This document shows positions 35,609-44,545 of a DNA stretch of 64,000 bases, piece after piece (position 1 is the first letter of the stretch; the number at the start of each line of letters is the position of its first letter). The stretch covers positions 62,001 to 126,000 of the forward strand of contig JBGAHR010000003.1 of NCBI GenBank assembly GCA_044226045.1. The letters are read 5' to 3'. The DNA comes from Endoryza sp044226045. GTDB lineage: Bacteria > Bacteroidota > Bacteroidia > Chitinophagales > Chitinophagaceae. The translations under genes were made by a program, and so were the position numbers. The notes under the pieces are model-generated. The model did no database searches. It was not told the origin of the DNA and saw nothing but the letters and a program-made list of their open reading frames with translations.

Positions 35609-36654
35609 GACAGCGGAGTTTTGAAAATGGCTTTCACTAATTGGTCGGTCTCCTGTATCAACTGAAAACTGGCCTTTCCGTTAAACTGAAGTATTAATCG
35701 ATCCTCCAGGTTGCTGAGCCCGATGCCTTTGTGGAGATCATTTGTCAGGGTGCCTGTGTTTTCAACAGATACCAGCATGTGGTCATCAGTGCGACTAACA
35801 TTTATATGAATGAATCCACCTCCGGGCAGTTGGCTGATGCCATGTTTGATGGCATTTTCCACTAAAGACTGAATACTCAGCCGCAAGACCGGTTGGTTCA
35901 ACAAAGATTGGTTGATGTTCCATTCAATCTGCAGTTTTTCTTCAAACCTTATTTTTTCCAGAGCCAGGTAATCTTCCACCAGGTTTAGTTCCTGTTGCAG
36001 GGTAACCAGGTTTTCCCGGGAAGAGTAAAGGGAGTTGCGCATCAGATCCGACAGCTTATCAATCGCCTGCCTGGCCGCTTTAGGATCTTCGACCACCAGC
36101 GCCTTGATGCTGTTTAAGGAATTGAAAAAGAAATGCGGATTGATCTGGGCCGACAGGTTTTGAAAGGCCGCCTCCTTTGCCTTGGCAGCCTGTTTCACCG
36201 CCCGCAGTTCTCTTTGCGAATAATGATAGGCGTAATAGGCCAGCAGCCAGATCGACATTAACCGCAGCCCGCCTATAAATACCGCCAGCCATTGAGTGTT
36301 GAATGCTTCCCCGATTGTTTCCTCAAACCCTGGCTGGAACCAGTAACGTACCAAATAGTTTTTGGTGATGGTAAGCGCGGTGAAAAAAACTGCCAGTATC
36401 AATACCGCCGGGAGAATCCTGGGCAGCAGCCGGGAAACCGGCAATAAATGCCATCCCATCCGGATCGACCAGTTCCGATACAAATGAGAAAGGGGGATAT
36501 AGATCAACAGATCCAGTAAGAAATGAAGAATAGCCAGTTCCCAACTGAAGCCGGTCCCCAGGTAGCCGATATACGCCCATTGAAGGGCCGCCAGCGACCA
36601 GAAGAGCAGCTGGCATTTCCAGTATACAGACAGGGTTGTTTGATTCGGCTTCAT
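35605..36654 (-). CDS. LytS-like sensor histidine kinase
   Basis: A 349-residue membrane kinase: four membrane segments (residues ~12-145), then the PF06580 domain with phospho-acceptor H174 in AQINPHFFFNSLNSIK and the ATP-binding part (LSIQSLVENAIKHGI, GIGLSNLEDRL). First gene of the operon with the LytTR regulator and the S15 hydrolase. Confidence 0.93.
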   Translation of the reverse strand: MKPNQTTLSVYWKCQLLFWSLAALQWAYIGYLGTGFSWELAILHFLLDLLIYIPLSHLYRNWSIRMGWHLLPVSRLLPRILPAVLILAVFFTALTITKNYLVRYWFQPGFEETIGEAFNTQWLAVFIGGLRLMSIWLLAYYAYHYSQRELRAVKQAAKAKEAAFQNLSAQINPHFFFNSLNSIKALVVEDPKAARQAIDKLSDLMRNSLYSSRENLVTLQQELNLVEDYLALEKIRFEEKLQIEWNINQSLLNQPVLRLSIQSLVENAIKHGISQLPGGGFIHINVSRTDDHMLVSVENTGTLTNDLHKGIGLSNLEDRLILQFNGKASFQLIQETDQLVKAIFKTPLS

Positions 36655-36762
36655 ATTATTACACTACAAAACAAAGCCTTTTCAACAGAAGGGAAAAAAA
36701 CACGTACAGGAGCGAGCCGTTCGGGGGGATGAGTGCTGAACGATGAAGAATCCCTGAGGATA

Positions 36763-36897
36763 TTAACAGGACCAGTATCGTCTGAACATCTTTTTGCAAG
36801 AAGTGCCTTCCGACAGTTGAAACTTAAAAAATATTTCTTCCTTCATGGTGTCAGGCAGCACCTGTTTTAAAAGTGGTGTAACCGTATTCCATTTCAT
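36763..36897 (-). pseudogene. Truncated AbiEii-type nucleotidyltransferase toxin (N-terminal 44 codons)
   Basis: Starting 3 bp after the antitoxin-like gene, an ATG opens a 44-codon frame: MKWNTVTPLLKQVLPD then KEEIFFKFQLSEGTSCKKMF and a stop. Bacteroidota AbiEii toxins begin with the same NTVTPLL..L..L and reach (L/V)GGTSL at about residue 33, the nucleotidyltransferase GS/GT motif. Here the sequence diverges just after GTS and no continuation is seen in any frame. The catalytic DxD motif is missing, so the toxin is lost. Confidence 0.7.
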
Positions 36898-36900
36898 TTG

Positions 36901-37356
36901 TTAACTTTTACCAAGCACTTCTTCTATTTTGTCTCTTCCGTAAAATCTGGTGATTTCGCTTTTCTCCCGATCATTCCCTCGCTCAAAAACGCGACGGATA
37001 ATGGCTTTCTGTTGCTTGCTCCAATCGATTGAATTCATATCAGTATCCCAGAAAATTACTGGCCTGAGTTTTTGAAGGTTGGGTTTATCTGAATCTTGTT
37101 TTTTTTTGATTTGTTCAATATCGTAAAATACTTGAAGAATCATAAGTGTTCCCTCTTCCAGGCCCAGCGCCTTTTCGAGCTTCAATGCTAATGCAGTGTT
37201 CATGTCTCTTTTTCCCTTCGTAATGGTCGTAATAGTCTGAGGGTATTCGTTCACAGCCAATGCAAGATGACCCTTCTTCAGGTGTTGTTCCTTAATCTTG
37301 CGATCAAGATAGAAGCCAGGATGAAGCCCCTTTATAATATCGATTTCCTTATTCAT
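36901..37356 (-). CDS. HTH antitoxin-like protein with C-terminal DUF6922-type domain
   Basis: A 151-residue protein. Residues ~12-75 are a HigA/XRE-like HTH (HPGFYLDRKIKEQHLKKGHLALAVN..ITKGKRDMNTALALKLEKALGL). The C-terminal part (LRPVIFWDTDMNSIDWSKQQKAIIRRVFERG) matches the domain found on antitoxins paired with AbiEii-like nucleotidyltransferases. It is followed by the truncated toxin remnant, and a palindrome sits just upstream, consistent with autoregulation. Confidence 0.82.
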   Translation of the reverse strand: MNKEIDIIKGLHPGFYLDRKIKEQHLKKGHLALAVNEYPQTITTITKGKRDMNTALALKLEKALGLEEGTLMILQVFYDIEQIKKKQDSDKPNLQKLRPVIFWDTDMNSIDWSKQQKAIIRRVFERGNDREKSEITRFYGRDKIEEVLGKS

Positions 37357-37364
37357 ATCTAAAA

Positions 37365-37382
37365 GTAAACAGAAATGTTTAC
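37365..37382 (-). promoter_or_regulatory. 18-bp palindromic operator upstream of the antitoxin-like gene
   Basis: GTAAACA-GAAA-TGTTTAC is a perfect 7-4-7 inverted repeat ending 9 bp before the antitoxin start (37356). This is the position expected for autorepression by the HTH protein. Confidence 0.65.
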
Positions 37383-37753
37383 AATAAAAATATCATATTT
37401 GGGTCTTTTAAGGTGATCATGGACATATATTTATACGATATGCCCCTGAATTATAGTGTGTAATTATTTGATTTTCTTGTTAATGAGCGCGCTGCTTGCA
37501 AGCCTTTTCCAAACGATCTTATTGCCTTGGAAGTTAACTATGCTCCTGATTATTGAAAAAGTGAGGAGAATCCGGTGTCAATCTGAGCATTATGGCATAT
37601 CCCAAACGGGTGAGGTTAGCTTATTTTTCCGGCTGCGGTTATATCGCCAGGATTTTTTTAAAAAATCATAGGGGTAGATGCCGGGTTAGTTGTTATAACT
37701 TAAATAAGTTGCAGGCTTTGTTACTACAAGCAAAAGAGTATCATATAGAAAGC
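37383..37753. other. Intergenic region between antitoxin and sigma factor genes
   Basis: About 370 bp. An open frame upstream of the sigma factor start (from 37592) does not resemble the family. I see no clear promoter or repeat. Confidence 0.45.
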
Positions 37754-38326
37754 ATGGATTGGCAGGAAGAGTCAATACTGGCGAGCCGGCTCATGAGTAA
37801 AGATGAGCAGGCTTTTGAAAAGGTTTTTAAACAATGGTTCCAAAGCCTGCATACCTATGCATTTACATTGGTAAGGGATGCTTACGAGGCAGAAGAGATC
37901 GTACAACAGGTTTTCTATAAATTATGGGAACGAGCCGACAGACTACAGATCAATGGAGCTGTTTCTGCCTATCTCTACCGATCAGTGTATAATGAATGCC
38001 TGAATTACCTGAAGCATGAGAAAGTCAAATCGCGCCATCATCTGTATGTTGCTCATCAATTGAAATACGATCATGGCGGCTTGGGCGACCGGCTTTCATC
38101 AGCCGCTCTCGAGGAAAAGTATACCAACGCATTAAATGAACTGCCGGAACAATGCCGGGCCGTTTTTCAATTGAGCAGATTCGACAACCTGAAGTACCGG
38201 GAAATTGCCGATCGCCTCGAAATATCGGTTAAAACGGTAGAAAATCAAATGGGGAAAGCATTGAAGTTTCTGCGAAACAGACTGGCAGAGTTCTTAACAC
38301 TACTGATTATTTTATTGACCGTTTAA
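37754..38326 (+). CDS. RNA polymerase sigma-70 factor, ECF/FecI-like
   Basis: A 190-residue ECF sigma factor. Region 2 (KVFKQWFQSLHTYAFTLVRDAYEAEEIVQQVFYKLWERAD) binds the -10 element, and region 4 (LNELPEQCRAVFQLSRFDNLKYREIADRLEISVKTVENQM) binds the -35 element. The start at 37754 is set by family length. Followed by FecR, an STN protein and a TonB receptor, it belongs to a cell-surface signalling locus typical of Bacteroidota. Confidence 0.94.
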   Translation: MDWQEESILASRLMSKDEQAFEKVFKQWFQSLHTYAFTLVRDAYEAEEIVQQVFYKLWERADRLQINGAVSAYLYRSVYNECLNYLKHEKVKSRHHLYVAHQLKYDHGGLGDRLSSAALEEKYTNALNELPEQCRAVFQLSRFDNLKYREIADRLEISVKTVENQMGKALKFLRNRLAEFLTLLIILLTV

Positions 38327-38369
38327 AACAAATAAACTGCAAACAACCAACGAACATATCGATGCTTTA

Positions 38370-39320
38370 TTGGCGAAGTTCCTGCTGGGTGAAGCCAATG
38401 CGCAGGAAATAGAGGAGGTATCAGCATGGCTGGCTGAAAAACCGGAGCACCAGGTTTATTTCAATCAGCTGGCAGAGGTCTGGAAAAAAAGCATTCGGCT
38501 CAATTCATTGGACAACCCGAATACCGATAAAGCCTGGCAAAATTTTCAACAGCGGATACGGCATGGGGAAATGAAGCCTGAGAGTCCGGTCAGATCGGTA
38601 CTCGTTTTTGTAAGAATAGCGGCGGTGCTGGTTATGATGCTGATGGCAGCTGGTATCGTTTTCTCGTTGCTGAAATTTAAACCTTCCCTGCCCATTGCCG
38701 TGAATGCAACACTGCAACCGATTACCGATACCTTACCAGACGGGTCCATTGTTGATTTAAACAAGAACGCATCATTGAGTTATCCTTCAGAATTTGAAGG
38801 GCAAACCCGGCCGGTTACACTCAGGGGGGAAGCATTTTTTAAGGTCAGCCCGGATAAGAAAAAGCCGTTTGTCATTACAACCGGAAAGATCCAGGTTACA
38901 GTAGTAGGTACCTCATTTAACATCAAACAGGGAGCAGACTCAACAGAAGTAATAGTAGAGACCGGCCAGGTGAAGGTTCAATCAGCCAATCAGGAAATAA
39001 TGCTTTATCCTGGAGAAAAAGTGATTGCTTCTGCAAAGGACGGGTTGCTACGAAAGGAGAAAGCCACCGATCAGTTATACAACTACTATCGTACCAAGAC
39101 TTTTGTCTGCAGGGAAACACCACTTTGGAAACTTGTTGACGTATTGAATGAAGCCTATTCGAGCGATATAATTATAGAACGCCCCGAACTAAGAGATCTA
39201 ACCATTGATGCTACCTTCCGGGAAGAAAAGCTGGACAGGGTACTGGAGCTGATTTCGGAAACTTTCAGTAGCTACCAGATTCGCGTCATCAAAAATGACA
39301 AGCAGATCATTTTAAAATAG
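38370..39320 (+). CDS. FecR-family anti-sigma factor
   Basis: A 316-residue inner-membrane anti-sigma regulator: a cytoplasmic helical part, one membrane segment (VLVFVRIAAVLVMMLMAAG), the periplasmic FecR domain (LPDGSIVDLNKNASLSYPSEF, GEAFFKV) and a C-terminal DUF4974 domain (LRDLTIDATFREEKLDRVLELI). The start is odd. TTG at 38370 gives MAKFLLGEA.., but the frame upstream reads QTTNEHIDALL, the usual N-terminus of the family, preceded by CTG (38337) and no ATG/GTG/TTG. A non-standard start or a lost ATG is likely. Confidence 0.92.
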   Translation: MAKFLLGEANAQEIEEVSAWLAEKPEHQVYFNQLAEVWKKSIRLNSLDNPNTDKAWQNFQQRIRHGEMKPESPVRSVLVFVRIAAVLVMMLMAAGIVFSLLKFKPSLPIAVNATLQPITDTLPDGSIVDLNKNASLSYPSEFEGQTRPVTLRGEAFFKVSPDKKKPFVITTGKIQVTVVGTSFNIKQGADSTEVIVETGQVKVQSANQEIMLYPGEKVIASAKDGLLRKEKATDQLYNYYRTKTFVCRETPLWKLVDVLNEAYSSDIIIERPELRDLTIDATFREEKLDRVLELISETFSSYQIRVIKNDKQIILK

Positions 39321-39341
39321 CCATGACATAAAATCATCATC

Positions 39342-41162
39342 ATGAAGAAGCATATCATTTACATGCTCCTGCTGGCCCTCGTTTTCGGTAAAGCTGCCGC
39401 ACAGAGCCCATTGCAGAAGAGTATCACCATCGAAGTAAACCGGCAACAGCTAAGCGAAGTACTTGAATTAATCAGCAAGAAAGGAGGCGTGAGTTTCAGT
39501 TATAATTCAGCTATCATAAAGAAAGACAGCCTGGTCAGTTTTTCGGTCCGTAACAAAACCGTGAAGGAAGTGTTGCAGGGGCTTTTCAGCCAGGGATACG
39601 AATTTTATGAAGATGGTAACTATATCATCATTCGCAAAGTGCGATCACAACAGTCGGTTACACCGGTTAGCAACACGAATGAATCTGCCAGGATATTTTT
39701 CGTGACAGGTTATGTGTACGACGAACTTTCCGGGAAGGCCATCAAAGATGCCAGTGTGTACGAAAAGAAATTCCTGTATTCTGCATTAACGGATCAGGAT
39801 GGTTTCTTTAGGATAAAATTTAAAAGAAGCTCACCTGGAATGACGACACTAACAATCAGTAAAGAATTTTATGCTGATACGGTCGTAAAGGTTGTTTCCA
39901 AAATCAATAATGAAGTGTATGTAACGCTTACTCCACTTTACCTGGATCAGAATCAGGTTCGCATATATCCGGATGTTATCCTGCCAAAAGACACCGTACC
40001 AAATCCGGCCGGTATAGTAGAATTGATTTCCAGGGATACTCCCCGTGTACAGCAAACAGCGGCCGGCAAGTTTCTCCTGTCCGAAAAGCAAAAGAAGCAT
40101 AGTGTAAATCTCAGTAAGTTCACCACTGCCCGGGCTGTCCAGGTTTCATTTGTGCCGGGGTTTACTACCCATGGACAGTTGGGTTCCCAGGTGGTTAGTA
40201 ATTTTTCTTTTAATGTACTGGGGGGATACACCGCCTGTGTCAGAGGAGCTGAATTAGGCGGATTGTTCAATATTGACAAAGGCAGCGTTCAGTATGCGCA
40301 AGTAGCAGGTATCGTCAATATAGTCGGCGGCAGAACAACGGGCTTCCAACTGGCAGGTGTCAATAACCTGGTGCTCGATTCTGTTTATGGTTGCCAGATT
40401 GGCGGGATCAGTAATATAGTTAAGGGATCCTTCAAAGGATTTCAAACAGCCGGTATACAAAACCATATTGCCGGGACATTTTCGGGTGTTCAGGTTGCGG
40501 GTATACTCAATACAAATGCACATGATTTCAGCGGATTTCAACTTGCCGGTTTGCTGAATATCGTCCATGCGGAAATGAAAGGCCTGCAGATCTCGGGCCT
40601 GGTGAATTATGCGCACAAATTGCATGGGGTGCAGGTGGGACTGGTAAATATCGCCGATAGTTCAGAAGGCCTTAGTATCGGTCTGATCAATATTGTGAAG
40701 CATGGGTACAATAAGCTCAGTCTTTCCTCCAATGAAGTGCAGAATGTTAACCTGGCCTATAAATCCGGCAATGCCATTTTGTACAGTATTCTTCAGGCAG
40801 GATTGTATGCGGGCGATAACAATAAAAAGCTTTATTCGGCCGGGTATGGAATCGGCAGCAATCTTTACTTTAACCGCAGCAAATCCCTCTCATTTAATCC
40901 GGAATTACTGGCGCTTTCTTTATACAGGGGAAGCTGGGATAATACCAATTTTCTTTTCCGCCTGCAGTTGCAGATGAATGTGAAAGTGGCCCGGGGTTTG
41001 AGTTTGTTTGCCGGACCGGCCATTTCCATGATGTACAGCGATCAGAAGAATATGGTCTCCGGTTATGGTTCCGGGTTACCTCCTTCAGGATATAAATTGC
41101 ATACGGTGAACAGCCACACCAGCGCCTGGCTGGGATGGAACGCCGGGATAAATATCTTCTAA
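39342..41162 (+). CDS. STN-domain exported protein with surface-repeat C-terminus
   Basis: A 606-residue exported protein. After the signal peptide (..LVFGKAAAQ) comes an STN (secretin/TonB N-terminal) domain, residues ~25-105 (ITIEVNRQQLSEVLELISKKGGVSFSYNSAII). A carboxypeptidase-regulatory-like domain follows (VTGYVYDELSGKAIKDASVYEK), then from ~residue 300 many repeats of the type FQLAGVNNLV / VQVAGILNT / LQISGLVNYA, as in LA_2272-type surface-repeat proteins. It has no TonB plug or barrel. Located between FecR and a TonB receptor, it may be the signalling half of a split receptor. Confidence 0.88.
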   Translation: MKKHIIYMLLLALVFGKAAAQSPLQKSITIEVNRQQLSEVLELISKKGGVSFSYNSAIIKKDSLVSFSVRNKTVKEVLQGLFSQGYEFYEDGNYIIIRKVRSQQSVTPVSNTNESARIFFVTGYVYDELSGKAIKDASVYEKKFLYSALTDQDGFFRIKFKRSSPGMTTLTISKEFYADTVVKVVSKINNEVYVTLTPLYLDQNQVRIYPDVILPKDTVPNPAGIVELISRDTPRVQQTAAGKFLLSEKQKKHSVNLSKFTTARAVQVSFVPGFTTHGQLGSQVVSNFSFNVLGGYTACVRGAELGGLFNIDKGSVQYAQVAGIVNIVGGRTTGFQLAGVNNLVLDSVYGCQIGGISNIVKGSFKGFQTAGIQNHIAGTFSGVQVAGILNTNAHDFSGFQLAGLLNIVHAEMKGLQISGLVNYAHKLHGVQVGLVNIADSSEGLSIGLINIVKHGYNKLSLSSNEVQNVNLAYKSGNAILYSILQAGLYAGDNNKKLYSAGYGIGSNLYFNRSKSLSFNPELLALSLYRGSWDNTNFLFRLQLQMNVKVARGLSLFAGPAISMMYSDQKNMVSGYGSGLPPSGYKLHTVNSHTSAWLGWNAGINIF

Positions 41163-41305
41163 CCTTTTATTGACTATTCAGGGCTTTGTACAATCACTGT
41201 TGTACAAGCTGCAAATGCCAATAATGCCGCCAATCGGCAGGTCGACTCCTTGTGCCCTGTCCGCCGGGCTGCGCTGACTATTCTATTAACCTTATCACAT
41301 TAATT

Positions 41306-43636
41306 ATGAGAAGCATTTTAGTTTTATTATTTATCGGGCTCTCCCAATTACTGCACGCACAACCGGTCCAGACAGTACGAGGCATGGTGCTTGATTATGC
41401 CTCCAATGCACCTGTGGTTGCAGCTACAATTCGGGTATTAAATAGCACCACACATCAAGCAACCATTGCCGATAGTGCCGGTAACTTTTCATTCCAATTG
41501 CCACTTGGCAGGTACAATATACAAGCCTCCGGGGTTGGGTACTCACCGGTAATAATAACTGATGTGCTGGTCAGTTCGGCCAAAGAAACCTATCTGACCT
41601 TCACACTTCAGCAGCGGATTACTTTTTTGAGCGAGGTAACCGTAAAACCAATCGTTGCCAAAGAACAACCGCTGAACAATATGGCAACAGTAAGCGCAAG
41701 AATGCTGAGTGTGGAAGAGGCCAGAAGGTATGCGGGTGGGTTTGATGATCCGGCCAGGCTGGCGGCCTCTTTTGCAGGCGTTACCGGTAATATCGATCAG
41801 AACGGGATCATTGTTCGTGGCAATGCACCTAAATACATGCAGTGGAAAATGGAAGGAGTGGAAATACCCAACCCTAATCATTTTGGGGATTTGCAAACTG
41901 TAGGAAGCGGAATCCTGACAGCTATGAGCAGTCATGTGCTGGCCAATTCAGATTTTTTTACCGGAGCGTTCCCTTCGGAATACAGTAATGCGCTTTCCGG
42001 AGTTTTTGATATGTCTATGCGAAAGGGAAACAACCAGAAATATGAACATACCATCCAGGTGGGCGTGCTTGGTATTGATGCGTCATCCGAAGGCCCCTTT
42101 CGGAAAGGCGGACGGTCTTCTTACCTTTTCAATTATCGTTATTCAACCCTCGCTTTGGTGGCGCCCCTGCTTCCGGACAACGGCAATACCATCCGGTACC
42201 AGGATCTTTCTTTCAAACTGAATTTTCCAACCGCTAAAGCAGGCACATTTACCGTTTGGGGGTTGGGTTTTCATGATGGAGCAGGCGCCAGGGCAAAAAC
42301 TGAGCCTGCGGAGCGGGAATATGAAAGTGATTTCGAGAATGATGATGTCAGGTTGACCACCGGCGTGGCCGGACTGGCGCACAAGTATTTTCTCAATAAG
42401 CAAACTTATATCAAAACAACCCTTGCATTTACCAATAGCCGAACCAACTGGGTGGTAGATAAGCTGAACAATGCTGGTCAGTTTGATCCATTGTACCGAG
42501 GTCGATTCAATGAAACTAATATTACACTCAGCTCTTTTGTAAATAAGAAAATAAGCCCCTGGCATACCAATAAGACCGGCGTTGTGGTAACAAAGATGTT
42601 CTATGACGTATTCCTGAACAAGGCATTTGTTTTGGGAAGTACTCCCACAGAAATTGTAAATGGAAAAGGATCAAGCGCCCTTTTTTCAGCATACAGTAGC
42701 AGCTCCATCAATCTGACAAGCAGGCTGACTATCAACGCCGGTATAAATACACAGTACTTTATGCTCAACAGTCATTATACCATTGAGCCGCGACTCGGCA
42801 TCAGGCAATCCATTGCAGAGGGACAGTCTGTCGGCCTGGCTTATGGTCTTCACAGCCGCATTGAAAAATTGAATTATTATCTCAATAATGACATAGCTAC
42901 CGGACAGAAAGAGATCAATAAAAACCTTGATTTCACCAAGGCCCATCACCTGGTATTGAGTTATGACTGGAATATCAGCAGTCATCTGCATGCCAAAATC
43001 GAAGCCTATTACCAATCTGTTTTTTCCGCACCGGTGATCGCCGATAGTTCGTTCTCGTTCCTGAACTTGCAGGGCGACTGGTTTTTTGGCAGCCGGTTGT
43101 CGAGCATCGGCAAAGGCCGTAACTATGGAGTGGAGCTTACTCTCGAGAAATATATTTCAAACGGATTTTATTATCTCGCCACCGTCTCCCTGTTTAAAAG
43201 CCAGTATCGGGGAGGTGATGGAGTTTGGCGCAATACCCGTTTCAACCGCAGTTATGCGATCAATGTGCTGGGCGGAAAAGAGTGGAAGCTGGGGGCGACA
43301 AGACAAAATGTCCTTAGTGTGAATGCGCGTTTAACACAACAGGGTGGGTATCGGTATTCGCCTGTGAATCTGGCCGCTTCAGTAGACGCAAAGGATGTTG
43401 TATATAATGAGAGCAGCGCCTACAGTTTACAGGCGCCAGGCGCTTTCAATATGCATTTCACGGCCTCGTACAGGATCAATAAAAGGAAGGTCGCACACGA
43501 ATTTGCGATCAAAATGTTGAATATAACCAATCAGCCCGATTTCAAGGGGCATCAATATAATCTGAAAACAAACCAGGTCGAAGAGAATAATGTGAATATC
43601 GCTATTCCAAATGTCAGTTATAAGATTGAGTTTTGA
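41306..43636 (+). CDS. TonB-dependent outer-membrane receptor
   Basis: A 776-residue receptor with a signal peptide (MRSILVLLFIGLSQLLHAQ), an N-terminal carboxypeptidase-like domain (VRGMVLDYASNAPVVAATIRVL), a plug domain (FDDPARLAASFAGVTGN..GIIVRGNAPKYMQWKMEGVEI) and a beta barrel ending in IAIPNVSYKIEF. It lacks an STN domain, which is instead carried by the preceding protein. The substrate is not evident. Start 41306 begins the signal peptide. Confidence 0.92.
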   Translation: MRSILVLLFIGLSQLLHAQPVQTVRGMVLDYASNAPVVAATIRVLNSTTHQATIADSAGNFSFQLPLGRYNIQASGVGYSPVIITDVLVSSAKETYLTFTLQQRITFLSEVTVKPIVAKEQPLNNMATVSARMLSVEEARRYAGGFDDPARLAASFAGVTGNIDQNGIIVRGNAPKYMQWKMEGVEIPNPNHFGDLQTVGSGILTAMSSHVLANSDFFTGAFPSEYSNALSGVFDMSMRKGNNQKYEHTIQVGVLGIDASSEGPFRKGGRSSYLFNYRYSTLALVAPLLPDNGNTIRYQDLSFKLNFPTAKAGTFTVWGLGFHDGAGARAKTEPAEREYESDFENDDVRLTTGVAGLAHKYFLNKQTYIKTTLAFTNSRTNWVVDKLNNAGQFDPLYRGRFNETNITLSSFVNKKISPWHTNKTGVVVTKMFYDVFLNKAFVLGSTPTEIVNGKGSSALFSAYSSSSINLTSRLTINAGINTQYFMLNSHYTIEPRLGIRQSIAEGQSVGLAYGLHSRIEKLNYYLNNDIATGQKEINKNLDFTKAHHLVLSYDWNISSHLHAKIEAYYQSVFSAPVIADSSFSFLNLQGDWFFGSRLSSIGKGRNYGVELTLEKYISNGFYYLATVSLFKSQYRGGDGVWRNTRFNRSYAINVLGGKEWKLGATRQNVLSVNARLTQQGGYRYSPVNLAASVDAKDVVYNESSAYSLQAPGAFNMHFTASYRINKRKVAHEFAIKMLNITNQPDFKGHQYNLKTNQVEENNVNIAIPNVSYKIEF

Positions 43637-43680
43637 GGGATGGCCGGCGTTGAAATCAACTTGTTTACGGGTATTTTGGA

Positions 43681-44178
43681 TTATTTAGATGGTTGGTGAT
43701 CGAAACTGATGACTTCTTTCAAGATCCATTTGTCGTTTACCAGCAGATAGAGATGAATGAATTTCGCGCTACCTGTTAATACATCGGGTTTGTTTTTCTC
43801 CCGGATGTAAAAATGATGGACGCCGGTTTGGACGACTCCGTATAATTCGTTGTTGTTGTACATCGGAAATACTTCCAGGCTTTGCTCTTCCACTTTTCTG
43901 ATGGGTTTGTGCAAGGTATCACCGCAGATGTATTTTCGGGTGTTTTCAATAAAAATCTCTCTGTTTTGAATACCTGATTTATCATGATAGAATCTCAAAT
44001 CCGGGGCAATGGCCTTTTCGAGATAGCTCATATCACAGCGATTGAACACCCGTTCAAAGAAAATACTATCCTGCGTCTTTAATCGGCGAAACAATTCGGA
44101 GTCTCTGGCTACCTGCGAATCTGCGTTGGTATAGGTGAATAGCAGCATAACCAGGTAAACGATGGGTTGTTTTTTCAT
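43681..44178 (-). CDS. Exported NTF2-like (DUF4440-type) protein
   Basis: A 165-residue protein with a signal peptide (MKKQPIVYLVMLLFTYTNADSQ) and an NTF2-like fold: helix FFERVFNRCDMSYLEKAIAPDLRFYHD then strands (YGVVQTGVHHFYIRE, AKFIHLYLLVNDKWILKEVISFDH). Probably a small periplasmic binding protein or enzyme; role unknown. Confidence 0.85.
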   Translation of the reverse strand: MKKQPIVYLVMLLFTYTNADSQVARDSELFRRLKTQDSIFFERVFNRCDMSYLEKAIAPDLRFYHDKSGIQNREIFIENTRKYICGDTLHKPIRKVEEQSLEVFPMYNNNELYGVVQTGVHHFYIREKNKPDVLTGSAKFIHLYLLVNDKWILKEVISFDHQPSK

Positions 44179-44404
44179 TTGATGGGAGGGTGTCCGTACC
44201 TGTTTTAAAAGTGTGATAATCTTTGCAAATGTAATAAACCATCTTTAATGACTGGCTGCATAGGAGTGTGGCAATGATATGGATTGGTTTGTTGCCTTAT
44301 GGTATTTTGCTTGAGTAAGTTATGAGTAACCGGCCCCCATCGATCTTTGAATTCTTTCATCATCTTTGTCGGAAGGGACCAGTCCCATGCTCCAGATAGG
44401 TATG

Positions 44405-44543
44405 TATACCCATTAGGGTATAATCTGAGTTTTGATGGCATGGTTTATACCCGAAAGGGTATATTGTCGAGAATTATAGGGTATTTATACCCGATAAGGT
44501 ATATTTTGAATATTTTACCTAAATTTATACCCGAAAGGGTATA
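44405..44543 (+). promoter_or_regulatory. Array of four 18-bp palindromic operators, 40-41 bp apart
   Basis: TATACCC-N4-GGGTATA occurs at 44405-44422, 44446-44463, 44486-44503 (one mismatch, AGGTATA) and 44526-44543. The last ends 2 bp before the ATG of the HTH gene at 44546. Centre spacing of 41, 40 and 40 bp places the sites on one face of the helix, ideal for cooperative binding. E. coli hipBA has a comparable four-operator design, although the sequence here differs. Confidence 0.85.
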
Positions 44544-44545
44544 TT

